NCBI GenBank assembly: GCA_934359755.1
Contig: CAKRLV010000046.1
Span: 1 to 16,453 of the forward strand
DNA length: 16,453 nt
From: an uncultured Agathobacter sp.
GTDB lineage: Bacteria > Bacillota > Clostridia > Lachnospirales > Lachnospiraceae
Direction: 5' to 3'
The position numbers and the translations under genes are program-made. The notes beneath the pieces are model-generated. The model saw only the letters and a program-made list of their open reading frames with translations, searched no databases and was not told where the DNA came from. How positions within the stretch are numbered: position 1 is the first letter of the stretch; every line of letters starts with the position of its first letter. Shown here one piece after another: positions 1 through 7,379 of the stretch.

Positions 1-98
1 GGCCTCCTATGATTTTAATATTTTATCATAGAAGACCATTATATTGTCTAATTTACAGAAATTTTTTCACAGGCTCGATTTGATTGATATGATTAATC

Positions 99-1463
99 TT
101 ATATAGTTCTAAACGCCACCTGCACTCCAAATTCTTCTCCCTGCTCGGAATACAGAATTCGTCCGCCAAGGAGAGACATCATTTTCTCGACACTTCTTAG
201 ACCTATATGGTTACTCTCGATATCTGCATGTTCAATTTTGACCTTATTTTTGAACATCATTTTAAGCTCATCAGTATCGCGCGAAATCATTACGCGTACT
301 GGTGAGGATTTGTCTCCGTATTTTAGAATATTGGAAAATATATTGTTGAATATACGCTTTATCATTGTGGCATCCCCAAGTATTGTCGGAAAATTAGGCA
401 TATCATCTGGCTGGGCATGGGTGTCGAGGGCATACTCGAATCCAGCAAGTCTTATAAAATCAATATTCTCCATCAGGCAGTCATATAAAAATGAATAGTT
501 AAGTGGTTCAAGTTTTGGTGTTTCATTTTCTTCATAGACAAGTGCATATTCGAACATTCTGTCAGTCATATCTTTTATATCCGAAGTCTTCTGGAGACAG
601 CGGTTTAAATATTCTTCCTGCATGTCAGGTGATTTCTTTAATTTTAGAACTTCCAGATAACCATTTAATATAGTAAGCGGAGTGCGCAGGTCATGCGAGA
701 TGGCTGTAATCAGATCCTGATTGGCTTGTCGGCTTTCCTGTTCCTGCTGCAATGTATCATCGAATGTAACACGTAGTTTATCAAGTTCTGCTGCAAGTAT
801 GCCTATCTCATCTTTGTTATATTGTGGAAAGGCGCTTTTTAAATCGCCAGAGGCCATCTGCAGGATTGCATCTTTCAGTGCATAAATCTGCTTCATTTTT
901 CGTGATACAAAAAACATTACAACCCCGAAGAACAGCAATATACAAGAGGATGTAGATATATAAGCATAGGGATACAGAAAAATACTGGAATGATATTGAT
1001 ATATCAGCACAGTTGCGTATCCGTTTTTGAATTTGAGATTAAATTGCTGACTCTGTTCACCTTCACCACCTGTCAGTCGATAGCCCAGATCAAAGAACTG
1101 GATAAATTTGCTGTTGTCCATTGCTGTAGCATATTTTCCAGCACGATAATAGCCATCGAGACCATATATATATATTGAAGTGTATTCATCCACGAGATTC
1201 AGAAGGGGCTGTATCTGCTCGACACCAATAGTGTCCTTCTCGGATTTTGGAATATTATAATTGGGAGCTTCTTCAAGGAATTTGCTCATCGTATCTTCGT
1301 CTCCGTATAGTGGAGCAATATGAAAAATCGGATTTAGTATGCCATACGCATTAAATCTGTTAGTCCACAGAAAATGAAAGAGTGCAAGGCAGACTGTACC
1401 TGTTAGAATGATTAAAAGAAGAAGTTTTGTTCTGATTTTTAATTCTTTTATTTTCTTAATCAC
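99..1463 (-). CDS. Membrane sensor histidine kinase (HAMP/HisKA/HATPase), partner of the adjacent response regulator
   Basis: This is a 454-residue orthodox sensor kinase. The start is a GTG at 1463, overlapping the end of the response regulator gene by 8 bp, with GGGAAAGGG just upstream, so the pair is translationally coupled. A membrane helix at about residues 14-33 is followed by an extracellular domain of roughly 130 residues that I cannot assign. A second helix lies near 165-186, then a HAMP-like linker. The HisKA motif SHDLRTP puts the phospho-acceptor at His257, followed by an ATPase domain with a recognisable N-box (NNIFSNILKYG). The ATPase region is short: I see no DxGxG G1 box, and FKNKV passes in under 20 residues to IGLRSVEKMM. 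This compressed ATP lid resembles a subset of Firmicutes VanS-like kinases. It probably responds to an envelope signal and controls the divergent glycosyltransferase operon. The signal is unknown. Confidence 0.93.
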   Translation of the reverse strand: MIKKIKELKIRTKLLLLIILTGTVCLALFHFLWTNRFNAYGILNPIFHIAPLYGDEDTMSKFLEEAPNYNIPKSEKDTIGVEQIQPLLNLVDEYTSIYIYGLDGYYRAGKYATAMDNSKFIQFFDLGYRLTGGEGEQSQQFNLKFKNGYATVLIYQYHSSIFLYPYAYISTSSCILLFFGVVMFFVSRKMKQIYALKDAILQMASGDLKSAFPQYNKDEIGILAAELDKLRVTFDDTLQQEQESRQANQDLITAISHDLRTPLTILNGYLEVLKLKKSPDMQEEYLNRCLQKTSDIKDMTDRMFEYALVYEENETPKLEPLNYSFLYDCLMENIDFIRLAGFEYALDTHAQPDDMPNFPTILGDATMIKRIFNNIFSNILKYGDKSSPVRVMISRDTDELKMMFKNKVKIEHADIESNHIGLRSVEKMMSLLGGRILYSEQGEEFGVQVAFRTI

Positions 1464-2157
1464 AGCGGTAGCCCTTTCCCCAGATTGTTTTTATAATTGA
1501 AGGATTATTTGCATCATCTTCGATTTTCTGCCTGAGATTACGCATATGAACCATGACGGTATTGTTCGCACCGTAATAGTATGGTTCGTCCCACACTGCT
1601 TCGTACAATCTCTTGGCAGAGAAAATCTGTCCGTGATTTTTGACCAGCAGCATAAGCATGCAGAATTCTGTGTCGGTAAGTTCGATAGGGGTTCCATTTT
1701 TACTTACAGTCTGTGCATATTCGTCAATTATCAGTTCATGGTAAGTTATGCTTTTTGATGCAGGTGTTGTTTCTTCTTTTCCCTTATATATATGATAGCG
1801 GCGGATGAGTGCTTTTACACGGCTGATAAGCTCGCTGTATGAAAATGGCTTTGCCAGATAATCGTCACCACCGCTTGAAAATCCAAGTGTTTTATCACTG
1901 TCCTTGGTGCGGGCACTTAGAAAGAGTATTGGAGCGTTGCTGGTCTTTCTTATCTCGATGCAGGTCTGGTAACCATTTATGCCTGGCATCATTATGTCGA
2001 GTATTATCAGATCAAAGTCATGCTCTTTTACAAGGGCAAGTGCAGTTGCGCCATCTTTTGCCTGAAAGATAGCAAATCCTTCATCGGTCAGAAGAATTTC
2101 TATTATTTCCCGTATTTCGGGATTGTCATCTACAACCAGAATGTTTGATGTGTCCAT
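1456..2157 (-). CDS. OmpR/PhoB-family response regulator
   Basis: This 233-residue DNA-binding response regulator has a receiver domain at 1-120 (acidic pair Asp10-Asp11, phospho-acceptor Asp54 in LIILDIMMPG, conserved SAR and AKPF lysine). A winged-helix domain of the OmpR type follows at about 135-233, ending in TIWGKGYRCD. The ATG at 2157 is chosen because AAAGGAG lies 8 nt upstream of it. An in-frame TTG further upstream would put that ribosome binding site inside the coding region. It is followed directly by the kinase gene (8-bp overlap). It probably binds the TTAAG repeats in the divergent intergenic region, and so would control both itself and the glycosyltransferase pair. The length and domain order are standard for the family. 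Confidence 0.96.
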   Translation of the reverse strand: MDTSNILVVDDNPEIREIIEILLTDEGFAIFQAKDGATALALVKEHDFDLIILDIMMPGINGYQTCIEIRKTSNAPILFLSARTKDSDKTLGFSSGGDDYLAKPFSYSELISRVKALIRRYHIYKGKEETTPASKSITYHELIIDEYAQTVSKNGTPIELTDTEFCMLMLLVKNHGQIFSAKRLYEAVWDEPYYYGANNTVMVHMRNLRQKIEDDANNPSIIKTIWGKGYRCD

Positions 2158-2198
2158 GTAAGCCGCTCCTTTGTATTTCAACCTTGAATTATAGCTAA

Positions 2199-2207
2199 AT
2201 TATAGCA
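2199..2207 (-). promoter_or_regulatory. Extended -10 promoter of the response regulator/kinase operon
   Basis: Read on the minus strand this is TGCTATAAT, a perfect extended -10 element. It lies about 40 nt upstream of the response regulator start. There is no good -35 hexamer at 17 nt, which fits either an extended -10 promoter or activator dependence. The TTAAG repeats lie just upstream. Confidence 0.55.
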
Positions 2208-2230
2208 GAGTTTATAAATGAGATAGAAAA

Positions 2231-2260
2231 TCTTAAGAAAGCTTAAGAATTAATTTAAGG
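2231..2260. promoter_or_regulatory. Three TTAAG repeats, candidate response-regulator binding site
   Basis: CTTAAG, CTTAAG and TTTAAG occur at 2232, 2242 and 2254, spaced 10 and 12 bp, roughly one helical turn apart. The first two also form a 7-bp inverted repeat (TCTTAAG/CTTAAGA). Tandem half-sites one turn apart are typical of OmpR/PhoB-type regulators; CiaR of streptococci uses TTTAAG-N5-TTTAAG. The block overlaps the -35 position of the plus-strand promoter and lies upstream of the minus-strand one. Its role as the operator is inferred from position and form. Confidence 0.5.
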
Positions 2261-2277
2261 TAAAAATAAGATTTTTT

Positions 2278-2286
2278 TGGTAAACT
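2278..2286 (+). promoter_or_regulatory. Extended -10 promoter of the glycosyltransferase operon
   Basis: TGGTAAACT is a TGn-extended -10 with a near-consensus hexamer, ending 27 nt before the chosen start codon. The -35 position (about 2258-2263) has no consensus but overlaps the last TTAAG repeat. That is the layout expected of a promoter activated by an OmpR-type regulator. Confidence 0.45.
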
Positions 2287-2313
2287 ATACAGCGAACCAA
2301 AGGAGGAATGAAA

Positions 2314-3264
2314 ATGAAGTCGATAACTGTAATTGTGCCTTGTTTAAATGAGCAGGATGCATTACCTATATATTATAAGAAAATGTGTGAAGTAAGGGAC
2401 AGGATGAAAGACGTGGAGGTAGATATTTTGTTTGTGGATGATGGTTCTACTGATAAGTCGCTTTCAGTCATGAAAGACTTGAATGCTTTGGATGCAGGCT
2501 GCAACTATCTTTCTTTTTCAAGAAATTTTGGAAAAGAGGCAGCCATTTATGCAGGTCTTAAGAATGCGTCAGGTGATTATGTAGCCATCATGGATGTGGA
2601 TCTTCAGGATCCGCCAGATCTTCTTCCACAGATGTATGAGATTTTAGAGACTGGTGATTATGATAATGTTGCGACAAAGCGTTCGACCAGGAATGGGGAA
2701 CCTGTGATCCGTTCGCTTTTGTCAGAGTCTTTCTATAAATTTATAAATAGCATATCAAGAACTGAAATCGTAAGCGGTGCAAGAGATTACAGGCTTATGA
2801 ACCGCAAAATGGTGGATGCTGTTCTTGAGATGAGTGAGTATAACCGATTCTCGAAAGGGATTTTCGAGTGGGTCGGATTCAGAACTAAATGGCTTGAATA
2901 TGAGAATGTTGAGAGGTCGGCAGGAGAGACTAAATGGTCTATTGTCAAGCTCTTTAAATATTCTATGGAAGGAATTATGGGATTTTCTGTGGCACCATTG
3001 TCGCTGGCATCGGTAATAGGACTTATATTCTGCATACTTTCATTTTTGATGGTTATTGTTATTATAGTAAGAACTCTGGTCTGGGGAGACCCGGTTGCGG
3101 GGTGGCCATCACTTGTATGCATCGTCTTTATGGTTGGCGGAGTTCAGCTGCTTTGTACAGGAATTGTAGGTCAGTATCTTGCCAGGACATATCTTGAGAC
3201 GAAGCATCGTCCTATCTATATTCTAAGAGAGGCAAGTGGGGAGAAGAAAGATGCAGACAAATAA
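2314..3264 (+). CDS. GtrB/CsbB-like polyprenyl-phosphate glycosyltransferase (GT2, DPM1-like)
   Basis: This 316-residue family 2 glycosyltransferase would transfer a sugar from a nucleotide donor to undecaprenyl phosphate on the inner membrane face. The N-terminus VIVPCLNEQ, the DDGSTD motif and the metal-binding D94-V-D96 motif (DVDLQDPPD) define the DPM1-like catalytic domain. Two C-terminal membrane helices (about 225-258 and 265-290) and the tail GQYLARTYLETKHRPIY are hallmarks of the GtrB/CsbB/YkcC group. The ATG at 2314 is preferred over the ATG at 2308 because AGGAGG ends 7 nt before it and only 1 nt before the other. The stop overlaps the next gene by 14 bp. In Bacillus and Listeria, CsbB/GtlA works with YfhO/GtlB to glycosylate teichoic acid, and the neighbour here fits that. 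The sugar is not predictable. Confidence 0.92.
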   Translation: MKSITVIVPCLNEQDALPIYYKKMCEVRDRMKDVEVDILFVDDGSTDKSLSVMKDLNALDAGCNYLSFSRNFGKEAAIYAGLKNASGDYVAIMDVDLQDPPDLLPQMYEILETGDYDNVATKRSTRNGEPVIRSLLSESFYKFINSISRTEIVSGARDYRLMNRKMVDAVLEMSEYNRFSKGIFEWVGFRTKWLEYENVERSAGETKWSIVKLFKYSMEGIMGFSVAPLSLASVIGLIFCILSFLMVIVIIVRTLVWGDPVAGWPSLVCIVFMVGGVQLLCTGIVGQYLARTYLETKHRPIYILREASGEKKDADK

Positions 3265-5740
3265 CAAGGCGGGGCATGCATATAGGGGACTTTTATATAG
3301 ATGTTTTCCGTATCTGGTACTCGCACTTCTGGCAGTATTTTTCTGCTGGTTATTTGGATTTAGGAATGGTGTGTTCGGGTCGAAAGTAGACTGGATCAGC
3401 CAGCACAGTGTATTACCGGATTATTTCAGGCAGCTGTTTTATGATACGAAGCAGTTTTTTCCTGAGTTTGCTGCGAATATTGGTGGTGGACAAAATATTT
3501 ATAATTTTTCATATTATGGACTGTACAGTCCGATTCTGCTGATATCGTATCTTCTTCCGTGGGTGGACATGGGATTATACATAATGATATCGATGATTAT
3601 CTGTCTTGTGGTAGCTGTCTGTCTTCTATATAGATGGATGACTCAGAAGGGAATTTCACCGATAGTAGGTTTTATGGCAGCAGTGCTTTTTATGCTGTCG
3701 GGACCGATGATTTTTCATTCATATAATCAGATTATGTTTGTTGATTATATGCCATTTTTGTGCCTAGCACTTATTGGAGTGGACAGATACTTTGATAAGG
3801 GTAGAGTGGGACTTTATACCATAAGTGTCTGGTTGATGATTATGACTAGCTTTTATTTTAGTATAGGCGGGATGCTGGTACTGGTCATATATGGTATTTA
3901 CAGGTACATGGAGGATGAGACGAAGAGACAGAACTGGAAAAAGACATTTCTGCCAGAAGGCCTTAAATTCATGGTGCCAATGATGATTGCACTGTTTATG
4001 AGTGCGATACTACTTGTGCCGACCGCATTTGTTCTTGTGGGTGGACGTAATTCTGGCGGCAGGAATGCGATAGCGATGTGGAAACTCTTTGTTCCTTATA
4101 TCAGGTTGTCAGGATTTTTATACAGTCCATATGGAATAGGACTTAGCGCGATTGTAATTGTGGTACTGCTGTCTGGACTTCTTTACAGAAAATACAGTGA
4201 GTTATGGCTTCATATGGCATGTATTGTCGTGTTTATCATTCCTGTTTTTTCATGGGGGTTAAATGGCGGACTTTATATAAGAAGCAAAGTCATGATTCCA
4301 TTTATTCCGCTTTTATGCTTTATGATTGCAAAGTATGTCGAGAAGTTAAGACGGGGAGAGATTGCTTTTGTGGCAGCTCTTATACCATATCTTGTGACGT
4401 TGGTTATTCTGCTTTTCGGCAAAAAGCAGATATATATAATCGACGGAGTTATTTTGCTGGCAAGCTTCTTGCTTTGTTATAGGAAGAAATGCGCGCAGTA
4501 CATTCTGTTATCGTCGCTTATTGTGCTCACCTGCTATGGCGTGGGATACAATCAGAGTCATAGTAATGCGATAGAATCAGATTTCTATAACTCGGTAACA
4601 GCCGATGAGAACAGACAGAAGATTGATGAACTCACTCAGGCAGAGACAGGTTTTTTCCGCACAGAGGAGAACGGAAATATAAAAGACGATGCGGCGAACC
4701 TTAACCGCATATGGTCGACAGAACAGTATATTTCATCAATATATTCCTCTGTTGAGAACAAGGATTATCAGAATTTTAGGATAAATACATTTATGACTGA
4801 GCAGCCATACAGGAATCTGCTCATGCAGTCATGTGCACATAATTCGGTATTTCAGGATTTTATGGGCGTCAAGTATATTGTATCGAAGAAGGATGTACCA
4901 GGATGCAGGAAGATAGCGGATGGTGTGTATGAGAATGAGGATGCGTTGCCGATTGTATACTACACTAATCATGTGATGTCGCAGGAACAGTACAGTGAGC
5001 TTGGATACCCATACAATCAGGTTGCGCTGCTGTCATATGCCGTGGCAGAAGATGAGATTTCAGACAATACGAAGATTGATATTCTAAAGGATGGCATGAC
5101 CAGAGTTGATGTGAAATTTGCAAAGAACAGGATTAAGATTGAAGATGCAAATGAGGGTGACTTATTCCTGCTCCAATTTAAAGTAAATAATAAGTGTCCG
5201 TCTGAGGATGTGGTAGTGAGTGTCGGGAATATTAGAAACAAGCTTACGGCGCAGACGCATATTTACTATAATGGCAATACAGAGTTCACATACGCAGTTC
5301 CACTTAGAGAAGGACAGACAAGCGTGCGTGTCAAATTCGGTAAGGGAGATTATAAGATATCTGGTGTAAAAGGATATATATGGAAGAAATCAGCTCAGAC
5401 AAACCAAAGGGAAAAGCTTGTCCAATCAGAGTTTAGTCTGGATAAGTCGGCTACCAAAGGGAATACAATAAAGGGAACTATCCAGGCTGGTGAAGATGAC
5501 GGATACCTTATCACTTCGATTCCATATGATGAGAATTTCAAGGTATATGTTGACGGAAAAAATACCACCTATGAAAAGGTAAATACAGCATTCCTTGGAA
5601 TGAAGTTGTCAAAAGGAATGCATGAGATCGAGATAGTCTATCATGCGCCAGGACTTATGGTTGGAAAGATATTAAGTCTGGCAGGTATTCTTGGATTTTT
5701 AATCATTGAAATTGTGTATAGAAAACATAGAAAATTTTAA
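3251..5740 (+). CDS. YfhO-family multi-spanning membrane glycosyltransferase
   Basis: This 829-residue protein has a first helix at about residues 15-36, then roughly a dozen membrane segments to about residue 420. A largely soluble extracellular region of about 370 residues follows, with one last helix and a basic tail (RKHRKF). The first external loop contains GSKVDWISQHSVLPDYFR with acidic residues where GT-C enzymes carry the catalytic Asp, then the YfhO-typical NFSYYGLYSPI. It probably takes a sugar from the lipid carrier made by the preceding gene and adds it to a surface polymer outside the cell, as YfhO does for lipoteichoic acid in B. subtilis. The ATG at 3251 is chosen because GGGGAG lies 7 nt upstream; a GTG at 3236 is less likely. 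It overlaps the glycosyltransferase gene by 14 bp and is followed by a strong terminator. No GtrA/GtcA-type flippase gene is present in the window. Confidence 0.88.
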   Translation: MQTNNKAGHAYRGLLYRCFPYLVLALLAVFFCWLFGFRNGVFGSKVDWISQHSVLPDYFRQLFYDTKQFFPEFAANIGGGQNIYNFSYYGLYSPILLISYLLPWVDMGLYIMISMIICLVVAVCLLYRWMTQKGISPIVGFMAAVLFMLSGPMIFHSYNQIMFVDYMPFLCLALIGVDRYFDKGRVGLYTISVWLMIMTSFYFSIGGMLVLVIYGIYRYMEDETKRQNWKKTFLPEGLKFMVPMMIALFMSAILLVPTAFVLVGGRNSGGRNAIAMWKLFVPYIRLSGFLYSPYGIGLSAIVIVVLLSGLLYRKYSELWLHMACIVVFIIPVFSWGLNGGLYIRSKVMIPFIPLLCFMIAKYVEKLRRGEIAFVAALIPYLVTLVILLFGKKQIYIIDGVILLASFLLCYRKKCAQYILLSSLIVLTCYGVGYNQSHSNAIESDFYNSVTADENRQKIDELTQAETGFFRTEENGNIKDDAANLNRIWSTEQYISSIYSSVENKDYQNFRINTFMTEQPYRNLLMQSCAHNSVFQDFMGVKYIVSKKDVPGCRKIADGVYENEDALPIVYYTNHVMSQEQYSELGYPYNQVALLSYAVAEDEISDNTKIDILKDGMTRVDVKFAKNRIKIEDANEGDLFLLQFKVNNKCPSEDVVVSVGNIRNKLTAQTHIYYNGNTEFTYAVPLREGQTSVRVKFGKGDYKISGVKGYIWKKSAQTNQREKLVQSEFSLDKSATKGNTIKGTIQAGEDDGYLITSIPYDENFKVYVDGKNTTYEKVNTAFLGMKLSKGMHEIEIVYHAPGLMVGKILSLAGILGFLIIEIVYRKHRKF

Positions 5741-5765
5741 GGTCCTCAGGACGTCAGAAGTTAAT

Positions 5766-5800
5766 GCGTAGCAGAATTTATCTGCTACGCTTTTTTCTTT
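5766..5800 (+). terminator. Rho-independent terminator of the glycosyltransferase operon
   Basis: GCGTAGCAGA (5766-5775) pairs perfectly with TCTGCTACGC (5781-5790) around a 5-nt ATTTA loop. TTTTTTCTTT follows. It lies 25 nt after the YfhO-like stop codon. Confidence 0.95.
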
Positions 5801-6076
5801 ATTGAGTTTTAGGGTTATGCGTTCGTCATATTGACAATAGAATATTTAATGTGCAATTTGACGGGGATATATGTACAAAATATGATTGAAGTAGGAGGAC
5901 GACGTCATCTACAGTATTAAAATAACGAATAAAATTCAATAAATATAGAAAATTTTCGTCCACATGACTAAAAATACTAAAAATTTTTAATGTTAATCAA
6001 AAAATATTCTATAGTTTATGAAAGCAAAATCAAATATACTAACGTTACAACAATAAAACAGAAGGGGGACAATTAT
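5801..6076 (+). promoter_or_regulatory. Long AT-rich regulatory region upstream of mglB
   Basis: No gene is visible in this stretch of about 280 bases. It holds a strong sigma-A promoter (5858-5886), a second possible -10 TATACT at 6035-6040 with only a weak TAGTTT at 17 nt, and two adjacent copies of ACTAAAAAT (5967-5984) about 60 nt upstream of that second -10. An 8-bp palindrome TAACGTTA lies at 6040-6047, close to the expected start of the second promoter. AGGAGG at 5893 has no start codon or reading frame after it. If the first promoter is used, the mglB mRNA has a leader of about 185 nt. I see no known riboswitch fold. Confidence 0.5.
5858..5886 (+). promoter_or_regulatory. Sigma-A promoter upstream of mglB
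   Basis: TTGACG (5858-5863), exactly 17 bp, then TATGAT (5881-5886). Both hexamers are one mismatch from consensus at optimal spacing. Transcription would start near 5893, giving a long untranslated leader before mglB. Confidence 0.75.
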
Positions 6077-7372
6077 ATGAAGAAAAAAATTGTTGCAATT
6101 ATGATGATGGCGGTGTTGACACTTTCGATGACCGCTTGTGGAGGAGAAGATAGTTCAAATGGCGGAACACAGAGTGCAGGCTCAGGGGATAGCGGAACAA
6201 CATCTTCTGATGTGGCTAATAAGGATAAGCCTTTATGCTGGTTCAACCGTCAGCCATCAAACAGTTCAACAGGAGAGCTTGACACTACAGCACTTAATTT
6301 CAATAAGGATACTTACTATGTTGGATTCGATGCTAATCAGGGTGCTGAACTTCAGGGACAGATGGTAATGGATTACATCGAGAAGAACATCGACAAGATC
6401 GATAGAAACGGTGACGGAGTTATCGGATATGTTTTAGCAATCGGTGATATCGGACATAACGATTCAATCGCAAGAACAAGAGGTGTTAGAAAAGCCCTTG
6501 GAACTGGCGTTGACAAAGATGGAGAAATCGATAGCACACCAGCAGGAACAAATACAGACGGAACTGCTTCAGTAGTTCAGGATGGCAAAGTTGAAATCGG
6601 TGGAAAAGAGTACACAATCAGAGAGCTTGCTTCTCAGGAAATGAAGAACTCAGCAGGAGCTACATGGGATGCAGCTACAGCTGGTAACGCTATTGGAACA
6701 TGGTCATCTTCATTCGGTGATTCAATTGATGTTGTTGTTTCTAACAACGATGGAATGGGAATGTCAATGTTCAATGCATGGTCAAAAGATAACAAAGTGC
6801 CAACATTCGGATATGATGCAAACAGTGATGCTGTTGCAGCTATCGCAGAAGGATACGGCGGAACAATCAGCCAGCATGCTGACGTACAGGCTTACTTAAC
6901 ACTTCGTGTTCTTAGAAACGCACTTGATGGTGTTGATGTAGATACAGGTATCGGAACTGCTGATGATGCAGGCAACGTATTAAGTGATGATGTATACGTA
7001 TACAAAGAAGATGAGAGATCTTACTACGCACTGAACGTAGCTGTTACAGCTGATAACTACAAAGACTTCACAGATTCTACTGTTGTATGGGCACCTGTTT
7101 CAAACCAGCTTGATTCATCTGCACATCCAACAAAGAAAGTATGGCTCAATATCTACAATGCTTCAGATAACTTCTTAAGCTCTACATATCAGCCACTTTT
7201 ACAGAACTATGATGATCTTCTTAACCTCGATGTTGAGTACATCGGTGGTGATGGACAGACAGAGTCAAACATCACAAACAGACTTGGAAATCCAGGACAG
7301 TATGATGCATTCGCAATCAACATGGTTAAGACAGACAATGCAGCTTCTTACACAGCTCTTTTAAACCAGTAA
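6077..7372 (+). CDS. mglB: MglB-type galactose/glucose-binding lipoprotein, circularly permuted
   Basis: This 431-residue binding protein belongs to the mgl importer. The ATG at 6077 is chosen because AGGGGG lies 8 nt upstream and a lipoprotein signal begins there (lipobox ...SMTAC, Cys21). A Ser/Gly-rich linker runs to about residue 48. The fold then starts mid-way through the usual MglB order. WFNRQP (Asn57) comes first, then TYYVG, the calcium loop D109-R-N-G-D-G-V-I-G, and GHND-IART (His127, Asp129, Arg133). Next come Trp197, SNNDGM (Asn224), FGYDA (Asp247), and the usual C-terminal strand VTADNYKDF (323-331). A linker at 332-352 leads to the segment that is normally N-terminal: VWLNIYNASDNFL (Asp364, Phe366) to AINMVKTDN. 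All of E. coli MglB's main sugar contacts have a counterpart except Asn256, which is Gln266 here. There is also an insertion at about 142-187. Phe codons are mostly TTC, suggesting high expression. Family assignment is firm; the permutation was read by eye. Confidence 0.92.
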   Translation: MKKKIVAIMMMAVLTLSMTACGGEDSSNGGTQSAGSGDSGTTSSDVANKDKPLCWFNRQPSNSSTGELDTTALNFNKDTYYVGFDANQGAELQGQMVMDYIEKNIDKIDRNGDGVIGYVLAIGDIGHNDSIARTRGVRKALGTGVDKDGEIDSTPAGTNTDGTASVVQDGKVEIGGKEYTIRELASQEMKNSAGATWDAATAGNAIGTWSSSFGDSIDVVVSNNDGMGMSMFNAWSKDNKVPTFGYDANSDAVAAIAEGYGGTISQHADVQAYLTLRVLRNALDGVDVDTGIGTADDAGNVLSDDVYVYKEDERSYYALNVAVTADNYKDFTDSTVVWAPVSNQLDSSAHPTKKVWLNIYNASDNFLSSTYQPLLQNYDDLLNLDVEYIGGDGQTESNITNRLGNPGQYDAFAINMVKTDNAASYTALLNQ

Positions 7373-7379
7373 ACATCAT

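Noticed and set aside
7..31. Terminator after the sensor kinase gene (CTATGAT/ATCATAG hairpin)
   Set aside because: The stem is only 7 AT-rich pairs with an 11-nt loop, and in the kinase's direction it is followed by GGAGG rather than a T-run. It may instead precede another minus-strand gene beyond the edge.
38..43. Minus-strand TATAAT as a promoter leaving the left edge
   Set aside because: No -35 hexamer at 16-18 nt and no TG extension, so it was not listed as a feature.
353..431. Residues of MglB (353-431) as a separate fused domain rather than a permuted segment
   Set aside because: Residues 353-431 of the product match the N-terminal block of MglB motif by motif (YN-x-x-D-x-F-L, then AIN), and that block is missing from the start of the protein, so a fusion does not explain it. 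The coordinates in this entry are residue numbers within the mglB product; the DNA is 7133-7369.
5893..5930. AGGAGG as the ribosome binding site of a leader peptide before mglB
   Set aside because: No ATG, GTG or TTG at usable spacing opens a reading frame after it.
6019..6032. Possible CcpA cre site TGAAAGCAAAATCA before mglB
   Set aside because: It lacks the central CG and the conserved T, so it is too far from consensus. A similar weak match near 10697 in the sensing-operon promoter was dropped for the same reason.
5990..6076. N-terminal extension of mglB to an ATG at 5990
   Set aside because: There is no ribosome binding site there, and it would bury the lipoprotein signal peptide. AGGGGG and the signal sequence fix the start at 6077.
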